A DNA stretch of 64,000 bases from JACCTU01 sp963769665 (GCA_963769665.1 CAVYMQ010000003.1:186001-250000); one strand, 5' to 3'. Positions 7,599 through 15,990 are shown, counted from the stretch's first letter. The notes: generated from the sequence alone by a model not told the origin. Numbers and translations are program-made.

Positions 7599-8495
7599 TC
7601 AGCCGCGGCCGGAGCTGACGACGAGGGCAACCGTCGCACCCGTCCGTCGAAGCGAGATCACCCTGCCCCGGCGGACCTTCGTGGAGCGTCGGTGCGTCAC
7701 CGCGCCGACGCGGAATCCGGCTGCGACGACAGCGCGGCGCGCGGACACGAGGGTGAGCCCAGCGACCTTCGGGAGCACGCAAGGCAGTGCCCCGTCGAGG
7801 CCGGCGAACGTCACGGTGCCACCGGGAAGCACGTAACGGCCGCGGCGTTCGCGCGTTCCCGGACCGACGGTGACCCGCGCTCCGGCGCAGCCGCCGACGG
7901 CGATCGAGTCCCGGCCACCCGCGTCGGCGATCGTCGCCGTGATCCCGCGCGCGCCGGCGTCGACGACATAGCGATCGTTCCCGAGGCCGCCGTCCAGCCG
8001 GTCGACCCCCGCGTCGATGGCGATCGTGTCGTTGCCCGGCCCGCCCACGATCGTGTCGTCGCCCGGGCCGCCCCGCAGCCTGGCCGCCGCTCCGGTACCG
8101 CGCAGAACGTCGTTGCCTTCACCCCCGGACGCACTCGAGGCCACGATTTGATCGTCGCCGGCTCCGCCGTCGACGAGTGCGGCCTCGGTCCCCGCGACGT
8201 CGACGACGTCGTTGCCGTCGCCGAGCTCGACGAGCAGCGTCTCGGCGAGCCCTGGGCAGAACGCCTCGTGGGGACCCACGAGCGTGCATGTCATCGTCGT
8301 CAGCACCGCCGCGCTGTCGATGAACCGGACACCGCCGGGCTCCTGACGCACGACGAGGCGGTTCGCCTCCCCGTCGCCTGCAATGAACGTGATGTCGACC
8401 GAGTCGATGTCGTCACGCACGACGAGCGCACCGCTCGCGGGCGCCGCGACGAAGCAGGCGGCCGCGATGACTCCGGCCACGACGAGACCCCGCAT
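7599..8495 (-). CDS. Secreted RTX-type calcium-binding repeat protein with a C-terminal PASTA domain
   Basis: A 298-residue protein with a signal peptide (MRGLVVAGVIAAACFVAAPASG). Residues about 90-185 contain degenerate RTX nonapeptides (GDGNDVVDV, GGAGDDQIV, GGEGNDVLRG, GGPGDDTIVGGPGNDTIAI, GGLGNDRYV) that would form a calcium-stabilised beta-roll. Residues about 243-295 (VAGLTLVSARRAVVAAGFRV and onward) have the PASTA pattern known from peptidoglycan-binding Ser/Thr kinases. The combination suggests a wall-attached surface protein. It lies 21 bases after pilC and 19 before the epimerase-like gene, in the same pilus operon. No function is proven. Confidence 0.75.
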   Translation of the reverse strand: MRGLVVAGVIAAACFVAAPASGALVVRDDIDSVDITFIAGDGEANRLVVRQEPGGVRFIDSAAVLTTMTCTLVGPHEAFCPGLAETLLVELGDGNDVVDVAGTEAALVDGGAGDDQIVASSASGGEGNDVLRGTGAAARLRGGPGDDTIVGGPGNDTIAIDAGVDRLDGGLGNDRYVVDAGARGITATIADAGGRDSIAVGGCAGARVTVGPGTRERRGRYVLPGGTVTFAGLDGALPCVLPKVAGLTLVSARRAVVAAGFRVGAVTHRRSTKVRRGRVISLRRTGATVALVVSSGRG

Positions 8496-8516
8496 GCGAA
8501 GAGCGTAGCGCCGGCG

Positions 8517-9728
8517 CTACTGGATCAGCGTGAGCATCTTGAACATCGGCAGGTACATGGCGATGATGATCACGCCGACCATCAGTCCGACGCCGATCAT
8601 CATCAGCGGCTCGATGATCGCGGTGAGCGACTGGATCGACGCGTCGACCTCGTCCTCGTAGAAGTCCGCGATCTTCGAAAGCATCTTCTCGAGCTCTCCG
8701 GTCTCCTCGCCGATCTTCACCATCTGCGCGACCATCGGCGGGAAGATGTCGTTCTCGATCAGCGGCTGCGCGATCGGGACGCCCTCGTGCACCTTGACGC
8801 GCACATCGGCGAGCGCCTCCTCGATGACCCAGTTGCCTGCTGTCTGCCCGGTGATCTCGAGCGCCTTGATGATGTCGACGCCTGCGGCGACGAGCGTCGA
8901 GAGCGTGCGTGAGAAGCGCGCCATAGTCACCTTGAGGACGACCTGGCCGATCTTCATCGGGATCTTCAGCTTGAAGCGGTCCCAGAGCTTGCGGCCGCTC
9001 TCCGACTTCTTCCAGCGCCGGAAGCCGAAGTACATCCCGATCATCCCCGGGATGATGATGAACCAGTAGGCGCGAATGATGTTCGACGCCTTGACGACCC
9101 ACTGCGTCAACACGGGCAGCTCGCCGCCGAGGTCCGCGAAGATCTTCACGAAGATCGGGACGAGGAACATCAGCATCCCGATCAGCACGAGGGTCGCGAA
9201 GATCAGGACCATCGTCGGGTAGATCATCGCGCCCTTGACGCGGCGCTTGATCTGCGTCTCCTTCTCGATCTGGAACGCGACGCGGTCGAGCACCTGGTCG
9301 AGGATTCCGGCTGCCTCGCCCGCCTCGACCATCGAGACGTAGAGCCGCGAGAACACCTTGGGGTGACGCGCGAGCGCCTGCGAGAGGAGTAGGCCGCCCT
9401 CGACGTCGGCACGGAGCTCGACGATCACCTGCGCGAGATACTTGTCGTCGGTCTGCTCCTCGAGGATCACGAGCGCGCTGACGACGTTCAGCCCGGCCTC
9501 GATCATCGTCGCGAACTGGCGCGAGAAGATCTGGAGCGACTTCGGCTTGACCGCCTTGAAGAACGTGCGAGCCGAGTCCTCACCCGAGGCGGGCAGCTCC
9601 TCGAGCATGTTCGCGAGCAGGCCGCGAACACGAAGCTGCTCGCGCGCGGCGTTCGCGTCGGGCGCGCTGATCTGACCCGACGAATCGAGTCCGCTTGCGT
9701 TGATCGCTGCGTAGGCGAAGGTGGCCAT
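8517..9728 (-). CDS. pilC: Type IV pilus inner-membrane platform protein PilC (GspF family)
   Basis: A 403-residue platform protein that links the pilus motor ATPases to the growing fibre. It has two T2SSF domains (about 65-190 and 270-395), each with the helix-bundle pattern (FSRQFATMIEAGLNVVSALV; FSRTLSTLVAAGVDIIKALE), separated by three hydrophobic spans (YPTMVLIFATLVLIGMLMFL; IIIPGMIGMYFGF; C-terminal PLMMIGVGLMVGVIIIAMYL). Full length. It follows the pilV-like gene by 6 bases and shares its sigma-28-like promoter. Confidence 0.96.
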   Translation of the reverse strand: MATFAYAAINASGLDSSGQISAPDANAAREQLRVRGLLANMLEELPASGEDSARTFFKAVKPKSLQIFSRQFATMIEAGLNVVSALVILEEQTDDKYLAQVIVELRADVEGGLLLSQALARHPKVFSRLYVSMVEAGEAAGILDQVLDRVAFQIEKETQIKRRVKGAMIYPTMVLIFATLVLIGMLMFLVPIFVKIFADLGGELPVLTQWVVKASNIIRAYWFIIIPGMIGMYFGFRRWKKSESGRKLWDRFKLKIPMKIGQVVLKVTMARFSRTLSTLVAAGVDIIKALEITGQTAGNWVIEEALADVRVKVHEGVPIAQPLIENDIFPPMVAQMVKIGEETGELEKMLSKIADFYEDEVDASIQSLTAIIEPLMMIGVGLMVGVIIIAMYLPMFKMLTLIQ

Positions 9729-9734
9729 TTGCGC

Positions 9735-10259
9735 CTACGAACCAGTGGCTTCGTCGAAGGTGGACGCCACGCGCGCGTAGACCTTCGTCGGGGTGTTGCC
9801 GTCCCGGATCACGACGGTCACGCGCTTGAGCGGACGAGCCGCAGTCACCGTGTCCGCCACGATGTAGACATCGACGCGGTAGCGCTTGGAGTCCGGCCCG
9901 GTGATCGTCAGGCTCGGCTTCGAGTCCGCAGGGGCGGTGGAGCCCGTGCACTTCGGATCGTTGGAGGGCGTGAGCGGCGGTCCCGTGTACGCGGTGCTGT
10001 CCTGGGTGTACGTCGTGTCGAGTGAGCCGACGTCCGCCGGTGCGAAGAGGATCCCGCAATACCGATAGCCGCGGTAGCGCTCCAGCTGGATGTCGGCGAT
10101 CGCCGCAGCGGTCGAGAGCTTGCTCGCGCGTTGCAGGGCGAACGACCCGGACTGGAACGCGGCGATCAGCGCGAGGATGCCGACGTTCAGCATCGTCATC
10201 GACATCAGGAGCTCGATGAGGCCGAAGCCGTCCTCCGATTTACGGGCGCGCAGCAGCAC
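9735..10259 (-). CDS. PilV-like minor type IV pilin (prepilin)
   Basis: A 174-residue class III signal protein: short basic leader MLLRARKSEDG, predicted PilD cleavage before F12, then FGLIELLMSMTMLNVGIL with Glu at mature position 5. The rest is a globular domain with two cysteines. The N-terminal pattern LMSMxxxxVGxL is typical of PilV-type minor pilins that prime pilus assembly. The GTG start at 10259 lies exactly 7 bases after a GCCGATAC -10 element, so the mRNA is probably leaderless. Confidence 0.88.
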   Translation of the reverse strand: MLLRARKSEDGFGLIELLMSMTMLNVGILALIAAFQSGSFALQRASKLSTAAAIADIQLERYRGYRYCGILFAPADVGSLDTTYTQDSTAYTGPPLTPSNDPKCTGSTAPADSKPSLTITGPDSKRYRVDVYIVADTVTAARPLKRVTVVIRDGNTPTKVYARVASTFDEATGS

Positions 10260-10266
10260 ACCCCCG

Positions 10267-10294
10267 GTATCGGCAGAACGTGCTCTGGGCCTTA
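10267..10294 (-). promoter_or_regulatory. Sigma-28-like promoter of the pilV-pilC operon
   Basis: -35 TAAGG at 10294-10290, 15-base spacer, -10 GCCGATAC at 10274-10267, then 7 bases to the GTG start. The predicted transcript begins at or next to the start codon. Confidence 0.75.
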
Positions 10295-10300
10295 GGAGGG

Positions 10301-11023
10301 TTACCCGACCGAGACGAGCTTGAGCTCGTACCGGGTGCCGTCTGCGGTGTTCACGAGGGTCACGGCCTTGCCCTTGTGGAGCGTGACCGTGGGCGAGCCC
10401 GACGCGAGGGCGCCGCCGGCGATCCCGATCCGGGCCTCGCCGCCGATCACCTTGACGAGCCTGAACACGGGCGACTCCTTGGGGAACTCCCCACCTGCGG
10501 CGACCGTCTCCTGGACGCCGTTGACCGAGATCACGGCGCTTCCAGCCACGCCGGGGGAGCCTGCGGTCGGGGTGACCTGGACGACGCCGGCGACCGGCGT
10601 GGCGCCGGGACTACTGGGCGTGGGCGTGGGCGTCGGCGTCGGCGTCGATCCGCCGCCGCCTCCCGCCTGCGTCTCGTCGATCTGCTCCGCGAACGGGTCC
10701 TTGCTCGAGAAGCGGCCGAAGCTGATCAGTTGGCCGGTGGCGGCCACCGGCTTCGGGTCGGAGTCGACGAGGGTGCCGTCGCCCGAGGCGGCAGGCGAGG
10801 CACCCCCTCCGACCGTGCCGGGCGTCGGTAGGACGCTCGGATCGCTGGGAACCGTGGTGCCGGGCGCGACCGCGGCCGGCGGCGGAGGCAGAGGCTCCGC
10901 GTTCATCATCTTCATCGTCTTCGGAACCTGGAACGCGAGGATCGCGAGCAGGAGCACGCCGCCGCCCGCCGCGATCATCTTCTGGCGCTTCGCCTTCTTC
11001 TTGAGGTCGACCTTCTTCGCCAT
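10301..11023 (-). CDS. PilP-like type IV pilus accessory protein, single-span membrane protein
   Basis: A 240-residue protein following pilO. A basic N-terminus (MAKKVDLKKKAKRQKM) and one transmembrane helix (IAAGGGVLLLAILAFQV) are followed by a long Pro/Gly/Thr linker that includes a TP repeat (about 135-145) and a C-terminal beta-rich domain (about 150-240; GSAVISVNGVQETVAAGGEF, LVKVIGGEARIGIAGG, KGKAVTLVNTADGTRYELKL) of the kind found in PilP/GspC-like proteins. Position after pilM-N-O supports a PilP role, although it lacks the lipobox of proteobacterial PilP. Its start overlaps the pilO stop by one base. Confidence 0.72.
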   Translation of the reverse strand: MAKKVDLKKKAKRQKMIAAGGGVLLLAILAFQVPKTMKMMNAEPLPPPPAAVAPGTTVPSDPSVLPTPGTVGGGASPAASGDGTLVDSDPKPVAATGQLISFGRFSSKDPFAEQIDETQAGGGGGSTPTPTPTPTPSSPGATPVAGVVQVTPTAGSPGVAGSAVISVNGVQETVAAGGEFPKESPVFRLVKVIGGEARIGIAGGALASGSPTVTLHKGKAVTLVNTADGTRYELKLVSVG

Positions 11024-11727
11024 TACGGGCCCACCGCCTCGGGCGTCACCGGCGGCACCTCGGCCGTCGTCGCAGTCGTATTGGTCGTCGTCGAAGTCGT
11101 GTCGGTCGAGGTCGGCGCGACCCCGGCCGGCGGCGCGGCGCCGGCGACCGGGCCGCTGCCGTAGAGGAACGCGCTCACCGTGAGGACGGCGCGGATGCTC
11201 GGGAAGCCGGACGGCGACTCGCCGAACGACAGCTTCTCGACGGCGAAGAGTCGGCCGTTCGCCAGCAGTCGCCCCTTCTGCACCGAGACGAGATTGCGGA
11301 GCCGGTACAGGAAGTCCGAGAGCGAATAGAAGTTTCCGGTGAAGGTGAGGTCGATCAGCTGCGCGCGGTTTGCGCCGGCAGCGGAAGTCGCCTGCGGCTT
11401 GATCGCTTCGAAGACGATCCCCGTCTCGGCGGCGACCCGGCTCAGCTCGAGCATCACGCCGGCGATGTCGTTGTCGGACGGCATCGCCTTCGTCAAGCGG
11501 AAGAGGTCGGCGGAGCGGATCGGCTGCGCGCCGCTCGACTGCATCTGCGCAGCGCGCGCCTCGGAGACCTGTTGCTCGACCAGCACGATCTCCGCGTCGA
11601 GACTCGAAGCGTGCGAGCGCTGAGGCGAGATGAGCACGAACCATCCGAAGAGCGCGACGACGAGCGTGATCCCCGCGCCGACGCCGGCGGTTGCCGCGGG
11701 CGAGAGCTTGCGCTTGGTCACCTTCAC
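11023..11727 (-). CDS. pilO: Type IV pilus inner-membrane protein PilO
   Basis: A 234-residue bitopic protein. The N-terminal transmembrane helix is GVGAGITLVVALFGWFVLI, then a coiled coil (SLDAEIVLVEQQVSEARAA) and a ferredoxin-like domain (IDLTFTGNFYSLSDFLYRLR, LLANGRLFAVEKLSF). The C-terminal 35 residues are Thr/Pro/Ala-rich. PilO pairs with PilN to align the pilus machine. The GTG start at 11727 overlaps the pilN stop (GTGA). Confidence 0.9.
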   Translation of the reverse strand: MKVTKRKLSPAATAGVGAGITLVVALFGWFVLISPQRSHASSLDAEIVLVEQQVSEARAAQMQSSGAQPIRSADLFRLTKAMPSDNDIAGVMLELSRVAAETGIVFEAIKPQATSAAGANRAQLIDLTFTGNFYSLSDFLYRLRNLVSVQKGRLLANGRLFAVEKLSFGESPSGFPSIRAVLTVSAFLYGSGPVAGAAPPAGVAPTSTDTTSTTTNTTATTAEVPPVTPEAVGP

Positions 11728-12344
11728 GACGTCGCCCCGGACTGCCGCACGTCGGCGAGGATCGTGAAGCTGACGATGGGGCGTCCGGCGACGACGCCGA
11801 GCTCGCTCTTCGTCAGCCAGACGTTCTTCAGGTCGGGGATCACCGAGAGTCGCGTGATCAGTCGCGCGACCGCTTCGTGCGAGTAGGTGGAGCCTTCGAT
11901 CGTCATCAGGGTCGGTGGAAGGCCCGCCGGTGTCACGGGAGGCGAGGTGCCGGAGGCGGGCGTCGGCGAGGCGGCGCTCATCGTGCGAAGCCATACGTCG
12001 TTCGGCAGCACGAGCGAGATCTCACGCAGGATCCGGTCCCACGCGATGCGGCGCGTCAGTGCGGCGGAGAGCGCGGTGACGCGCGCGTCGTGCTCGGTCT
12101 TGAGCGTGCGCCTCGGCGCGTCCTTTGCGTTGATGTCCGCCACCGACGGCAGCAGCGCGAGCTCCGCCTTCGCGTCCTCGAGCGCGAACTCCTTCGACTG
12201 GGCCGTGCTCTTCGACGAGAGGTACATCACGCCGATGAGACCCGTGACGAGCACGATCAGCGCGGTCGAGACGAGCACGGGCACGTTCTGCTTTCGCTGA
12301 GTCTTGTTCTGGTCGTCCCTGGGGAGAAGGTTGACGGCGCGCAT
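11724..12344 (-). CDS. pilN: Type IV pilus inner-membrane protein PilN
   Basis: A 206-residue protein that opens with the PilM-binding motif RAVNLLPRD, followed by a transmembrane helix (VLVSTALIVLVTGLIGVMYL), a coiled-coil stretch and a PilN-type domain (WDRILREISLVLPNDVWLRT; EGSTYSHEAVARLITRLSVI). The INLLP-like tail inserts into PilM in other systems. It lies 3 bases after pilM and overlaps pilO by 4. Confidence 0.94.
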   Translation of the reverse strand: MRAVNLLPRDDQNKTQRKQNVPVLVSTALIVLVTGLIGVMYLSSKSTAQSKEFALEDAKAELALLPSVADINAKDAPRRTLKTEHDARVTALSAALTRRIAWDRILREISLVLPNDVWLRTMSAASPTPASGTSPPVTPAGLPPTLMTIEGSTYSHEAVARLITRLSVIPDLKNVWLTKSELGVVAGRPIVSFTILADVRQSGATS

Positions 12345-12347
12345 GGT

Positions 12348-14192
12348 CTAGTCCTCGATCCCCAGGCCGATGGCAACCGCGAGCGAGCCGAGCTGCTCCG
12401 GCTCGCGAAGCTTCTTCGAAATCTTGACGCGGACGAGCGGATCGCCCACGCGCACCCGAACGCCGATCAGGCGCGCGAGCTCCTCGACGAACCCGGCGAG
12501 GTGCGCGGTTCCGCCCGTCAGCACGATCTCGCCGATGCCGAGTGAGCCGGGCTGGTTTTGGTAGAACTGAAGTGAAGAGACGAGCTCCCGTGCGAACGAC
12601 TGCACCTGCCCGTTGAGCGCCGCTCGAGCCGTCACAGCCTGTTCGCTGGTCAAGCCTTCGGGCACTTCGTTTCCGGTGAGCGACAACGCACGCTTGAAGT
12701 GATCGACCTCGGACGGCGCCATGTCGAGCGCGCGTGCGAGCCCGACGTTGAGCGAGTGACCGCCCCAGTCGAGGACGCGCGTGAACTCGCACGTCCGGCC
12801 GTCCGAGACGGCGAAGGTCGTGCGGTCATGGCCGACGGTGACGCCGACGAGCGCTGCCTGCGCGGGCGTGCCTTCCTCGCGCGGCGCCGCGATGGCGCGC
12901 AGCAGCGCGAAGGCTTCGAGATCGATGCCCACGAGCTGGATCCCCGCCTTCTTGCACGCGGCGACGTAGCGGTCGATCAGGTCGCGGTACGCGAGCACGA
13001 GGAGGATGCGGCGGCTGATGTCGCCTTCCTCGTTCGTCGTCTCGCTCAGCACCTGGTAGTCGAGGACGGCCTCGTCGATCGGGATCGGGAGGGCTTCCTG
13101 CGCGCGGAACTTGATCGCGTTCGCGAGCTGCTTGGCGTCCTGGATTCCCGGGATCTCCAGGGTGCGGACGCCGATCCGGTTGGTCGCGATGCCGAGGCGC
13201 ACACCGCGCTTCGGAAGCTTGTTCTGCTTGAAGAACTCCTTCAGCGCCTCGGCCAGGAGCTCGGGCTCGCGAAGCTCGCCGTTCGAGACGATGCCGGCGG
13301 CGAGCGGGCCGCGCGCAAGCTGGAGCACTTCCGCGTGGCCGTTGTTCGAGACCGTCGCGGCCGCGAGCTGCGAGGCACCGATCTTCAGGCCGACGAGGCG
13401 CTTCGGGTGCTTGCCGCCTCGGCCCGCCCGCGGTGCGGGGCGCGGGATCGAGAACGACCGGCTCGTGCGCTTGGGCTTCTTCGCCTTCGGCTTGGCGTCG
13501 TCCAGCTCGAAGTCCGGCGAGTCCTTCGGCTTGCGCCCGAACGAGAGGTCGCGCTTGTAAAACGGCGCGCGCGGCGCACCGCCGGCCTTCTTGGCCTTCT
13601 TCTGCTTCTTCTCGGGCTCGGGCTCGTCGGGAAGCGGAGGCAACTGTGCAGCGGACACGGGCGGGTGAACGACGACGGGCGCGGCGGCCGGCGCGGGTGC
13701 GGGTGCGGCGACGGCAGCGACCGGCGGTTCGGCAACCGGTGCAGGCGCGGGCGCGGGAGTGGGAGCGACCGGCGGCTCGGCAACCGGCGCAGCCTCGGGC
13801 AGCGACGCGGTCAGCAGGTCGACGAACTGGACGTCCGTGTCGGGCTCGAGGTCCGGGACCGCGACCGGGAAGACCTGCTCGACCGGCTCGGGAACGAGCT
13901 CGACGTGCGGCTCGGCCGCGACGGGCTCCGGCGCGTAGTGCTGAACGAGCTCGACGGCTGCGGGCGAATCGAGCTCGAGCGTCTGCTCCTCGACTTCAGG
14001 CGTGTGCTCGACGGGCTCGGCCTTCGGCTGCTTCTTGCGGCCGAACGAGAGCTCCTTCTTCCAGATCGAGGACTGCTCGGGCTTGTCGGCCTGCACGACA
14101 GCTTCGACGGCCTCGGGGGCCGCCGCGTCCTTCTGCTTCTTCTTGCCGCCGACGAGGTCGGACAGCTTGACCTCTTTCTTCCAGTCGACCAT
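12348..14192 (-). CDS. pilM: Type IV pilus assembly protein PilM with a long disordered N-terminal extension
   Basis: A 614-residue protein, against about 350 for usual PilM. Residues about 265-614 are the actin-like PilM core (LVGLKIGASQLAAATVS; IPGIQDAKQLANAIKFRAQE, ending in EIVLTGGTAHLAGFVEELAR), which binds the PilN cytoplasmic tail. The first 265 residues are Pro/Ala/Glu-rich and low-complexity, but contain a recurring basic-aromatic motif: DWKKEVKL near 3, IWKKELSFGRKKQPK near 43-57, and FYKRDLSFGRKPKD near 213-226. These copies look like short linear motifs for a partner. The frame is uninterrupted and preceded closely by pilT. Confidence 0.93.
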   Translation of the reverse strand: MVDWKKEVKLSDLVGGKKKQKDAAAPEAVEAVVQADKPEQSSIWKKELSFGRKKQPKAEPVEHTPEVEEQTLELDSPAAVELVQHYAPEPVAAEPHVELVPEPVEQVFPVAVPDLEPDTDVQFVDLLTASLPEAAPVAEPPVAPTPAPAPAPVAEPPVAAVAAPAPAPAAAPVVVHPPVSAAQLPPLPDEPEPEKKQKKAKKAGGAPRAPFYKRDLSFGRKPKDSPDFELDDAKPKAKKPKRTSRSFSIPRPAPRAGRGGKHPKRLVGLKIGASQLAAATVSNNGHAEVLQLARGPLAAGIVSNGELREPELLAEALKEFFKQNKLPKRGVRLGIATNRIGVRTLEIPGIQDAKQLANAIKFRAQEALPIPIDEAVLDYQVLSETTNEEGDISRRILLVLAYRDLIDRYVAACKKAGIQLVGIDLEAFALLRAIAAPREEGTPAQAALVGVTVGHDRTTFAVSDGRTCEFTRVLDWGGHSLNVGLARALDMAPSEVDHFKRALSLTGNEVPEGLTSEQAVTARAALNGQVQSFARELVSSLQFYQNQPGSLGIGEIVLTGGTAHLAGFVEELARLIGVRVRVGDPLVRVKISKKLREPEQLGSLAVAIGLGIED

Positions 14193-14195
14193 GGC

Positions 14196-15356
14196 TTAGC
14201 CCTCCGCCACGCGAAGTCCGGCGCCGAGCGGCTGGAGCGGCTCCGGCGGCAGCTCGGGCTCGGCGTAGGCGGCGCTCGTGTCGTAGTTCGCGCGCTCGAG
14301 CAGTCCGAGCAGCTGGTCGGGACGAGATGAACGTGCGAGCGCGGCGTCGAGCGTGACGACGTGTCGCAACGTCAGCTCGGCGAGCGCCTGCTCCATCGTC
14401 TGCATGCCGCGCTGGGTGCCGGTCTGCATGATCGTGTAGATCTGCTCGACCTTTCCCTGGCGGATCAGGTTCCGCGTCGCGTCATCGGGAAGGAGGATCT
14501 CCAGCGCGGGCACGCGCCCGGTGCCTGCGGCCGTCGGCAACAGCGCCTGCGTGATGATGCCCTGCAGCGAGCCGGCGATCTGCATGCGCACCTGCTCCTG
14601 CTGTTCGGGTGAGAAGACGTCGATGATGCGGTCGACCGTGCTCGAGGCGCTCTGCGTGTGCAGGGTGCCGAGCACGAGGTGGCCGGTCTCGGCCGCGGTG
14701 AGCGCGGTCGCGATCGTCTCGAGGTCGCGCATCTCGCCGACGAGGATCACGTCGGGGTCCTGGCGAAGTGCCGCGCGAAGGCCTTCGGCGAAGCTCGGAG
14801 CGTCGACGCCGATCTCGCGCTGGTTGACGATGCAGCGCTTGTGCCGGTGCACGAACTCGATCGGGTCCTCGATCGTGAGGATGTGCTCGGCGCGCGTGCG
14901 GTTCACCTCGTCGATCAGGGAGGCGAGCGTCGTCGACTTGCCCGAGCCGGTCGGGCCGGTCACGAGGACGAGGCCGCGCGGCTTCTCGGCAAGCGTGTGG
15001 AGCGACGCGGGGAGGCCGAGCTCTTCGAGCGTCTTGATCGCCTCGGGGATGAGGCGAAAGGCCGCGCCGACGGAGCCGCGCTGGAAGTAGACGTTGACGC
15101 GGAAGCGGGCCAGACCGGGAACGCCGTGTGCGAAGTCGAGCTGCCGCTTGATCTCGAAATTCTTCTGCTGCTCGCTCGAGAGGATCTGGTACATGAGCTG
15201 CTGCGTGTCCTCTTGAGTCAGCGCGTCGTAGTCCTCGAGCCGGTGGACCTGGCCGTGCACACGGATCGCCGGGCTGGTGCCCACGCTCACGTGGAGGTCG
15301 GAGGCGCCACGCGCCACCATCTGCTCCAGAAGTTCGTCTATTGAGTTGGTCCGCAT
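14196..15356 (-). CDS. pilT: Type IV pilus retraction ATPase PilT
   Basis: A 386-residue hexameric ATPase. It has an N-terminal PAS-like domain (SDLHVSVGTSPAIRVHGQ), Walker A GPTGSGKST at about 134-142, the Asp box ILTIEDPIEFVH, Walker B DPDVILVGEMRD, His box HLVLGTLHT, and the retraction-type motif ATRNLIRQ (family AIRNLIRE) in the C-terminal part. The start at 15356 (MRTNSIDELL) fits the family N-terminus. A sigma-28-like promoter lies 22 bases upstream. It heads the operon pilT-M-N-O-PilP-like, divergent from pilA. Confidence 0.95.
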   Translation of the reverse strand: MRTNSIDELLEQMVARGASDLHVSVGTSPAIRVHGQVHRLEDYDALTQEDTQQLMYQILSSEQQKNFEIKRQLDFAHGVPGLARFRVNVYFQRGSVGAAFRLIPEAIKTLEELGLPASLHTLAEKPRGLVLVTGPTGSGKSTTLASLIDEVNRTRAEHILTIEDPIEFVHRHKRCIVNQREIGVDAPSFAEGLRAALRQDPDVILVGEMRDLETIATALTAAETGHLVLGTLHTQSASSTVDRIIDVFSPEQQEQVRMQIAGSLQGIITQALLPTAAGTGRVPALEILLPDDATRNLIRQGKVEQIYTIMQTGTQRGMQTMEQALAELTLRHVVTLDAALARSSRPDQLLGLLERANYDTSAAYAEPELPPEPLQPLGAGLRVAEG

Positions 15357-15378
15357 GCCGGTCAGTCCCTCGTCCGAG

Positions 15379-15406
15379 CTATCGGCAGTGGATCCGGACT
15401 CCTTGA
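15379..15406 (-). promoter_or_regulatory. Sigma-28-like promoter of the pilT-pilM-N-O operon
   Basis: -35 TCAAG (TCAAGG in context) at 15406-15402, 15-base spacer, -10 GCCGATAG at 15386-15379. A 22-base region with GAGGGA precedes the ATG, so this transcript has a short leader. Confidence 0.75.
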
Positions 15407-15473
15407 ATGCCTGCGGTTGCGGCTTCCGACGGTCCCGACGCGCCCGTCGATCGCTCTCGTCAGGTCTGAAGGC

Positions 15474-15496
15474 GCATCCCCCACCGCGGGGGATGC
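15474..15496. promoter_or_regulatory. Perfect 9-bp inverted repeat upstream of pilA
   Basis: GCATCCCCC and GGGGGATGC are separated by five bases, centred about 62 bases before the predicted pilA transcription start in the divergent pilT-pilA region. It could be an operator or activator site. It is not placed to terminate either gene. Confidence 0.45.
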
Positions 15497-15512
15497 GATC
15501 CCTCATTCGGGG

Positions 15513-15540
15513 CTACTGCGTCGTCTCGGCCCGCCGATAC
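15513..15540 (+). promoter_or_regulatory. Putative pilA promoter, good -10 but poor -35
   Basis: GCCGATAC at 15533-15540 equals the -10 element of the neighbouring pilus genes. At the corresponding -35 position (15513-15517) stands CTACT, a poor match to TCAAG. Unlike most of the others, a leader of about 30 bases with AAGGAG (15565-15570) separates it from the ATG. pilA may need an activator. Confidence 0.5.
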
Positions 15541-15575
15541 CTGCCAGGACCGATCACTCACCCCAAGGAGCGTCA

Positions 15576-15968
15576 ATGATTCAGTCAATCAGGCAGCGGC
15601 TGGCTCGGAACGAGAGCGGTTTTACGCTCATCGAGCTTCTCGTTGTCATCATCATCCTCGGCATCCTGCTGGCGATCGCGGTGCCGTCGTACCTCTCCTT
15701 CCGCGACCGGGCGAACAACTCGGCCGCCAAGGCGAACGTGCGCGCAGCGATCCCGGCCGTCGAGGCCTACAACGCCGACAACTCGAAGGGCTACTCGGGT
15801 CTCGACCTGACCGACATGAAGTCCTACGACCAGGGCGTCAAGAACGTGGTCATCCTGGGCACTTCGAACACCGTCTCGTACTGCCTCCGCAGCTCGGTCG
15901 GAACGAAGTCCTGGTACAAGCAGGGTCCCGGTGGCGACATCACCACCACGGCCTGCGCCGGCCCGTAA
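15576..15968 (+). CDS. pilA: Major type IV pilin PilA
   Basis: A 130-residue prepilin. Leader MIQSIRQRLARNESG, cleavage before F16, then FTLIELLVVIIILGILLAIAV with Glu5 of the mature protein. The globular domain has two cysteines (C103 and C127) that can close the C-terminal disulfide loop. Size and N-terminus fit a fibre-forming major pilin. Start chosen at 15576 with RBS AAGGAG five bases upstream; the longer in-frame reading has no pilin leader. It stands alone between its promoter and a strong terminator, as expected for a highly expressed subunit. Confidence 0.95.
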   Translation: MIQSIRQRLARNESGFTLIELLVVIIILGILLAIAVPSYLSFRDRANNSAAKANVRAAIPAVEAYNADNSKGYSGLDLTDMKSYDQGVKNVVILGTSNTVSYCLRSSVGTKSWYKQGPGGDITTTACAGP

Positions 15969-15990
15969 CACCGGCCGTCACTTGAAGTGC

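Noticed and set aside
12699..14330. 543-codon open frame on the plus strand opposite pilM
   Set aside because: Low-complexity Arg/Leu/Gly translation antisense to pilM; shadow frame.
15357..15575. A c-di-GMP riboswitch upstream of pilA
   Set aside because: The conserved GEMM core bases and tetraloop-receptor arrangement are not seen; only a simple inverted repeat is.
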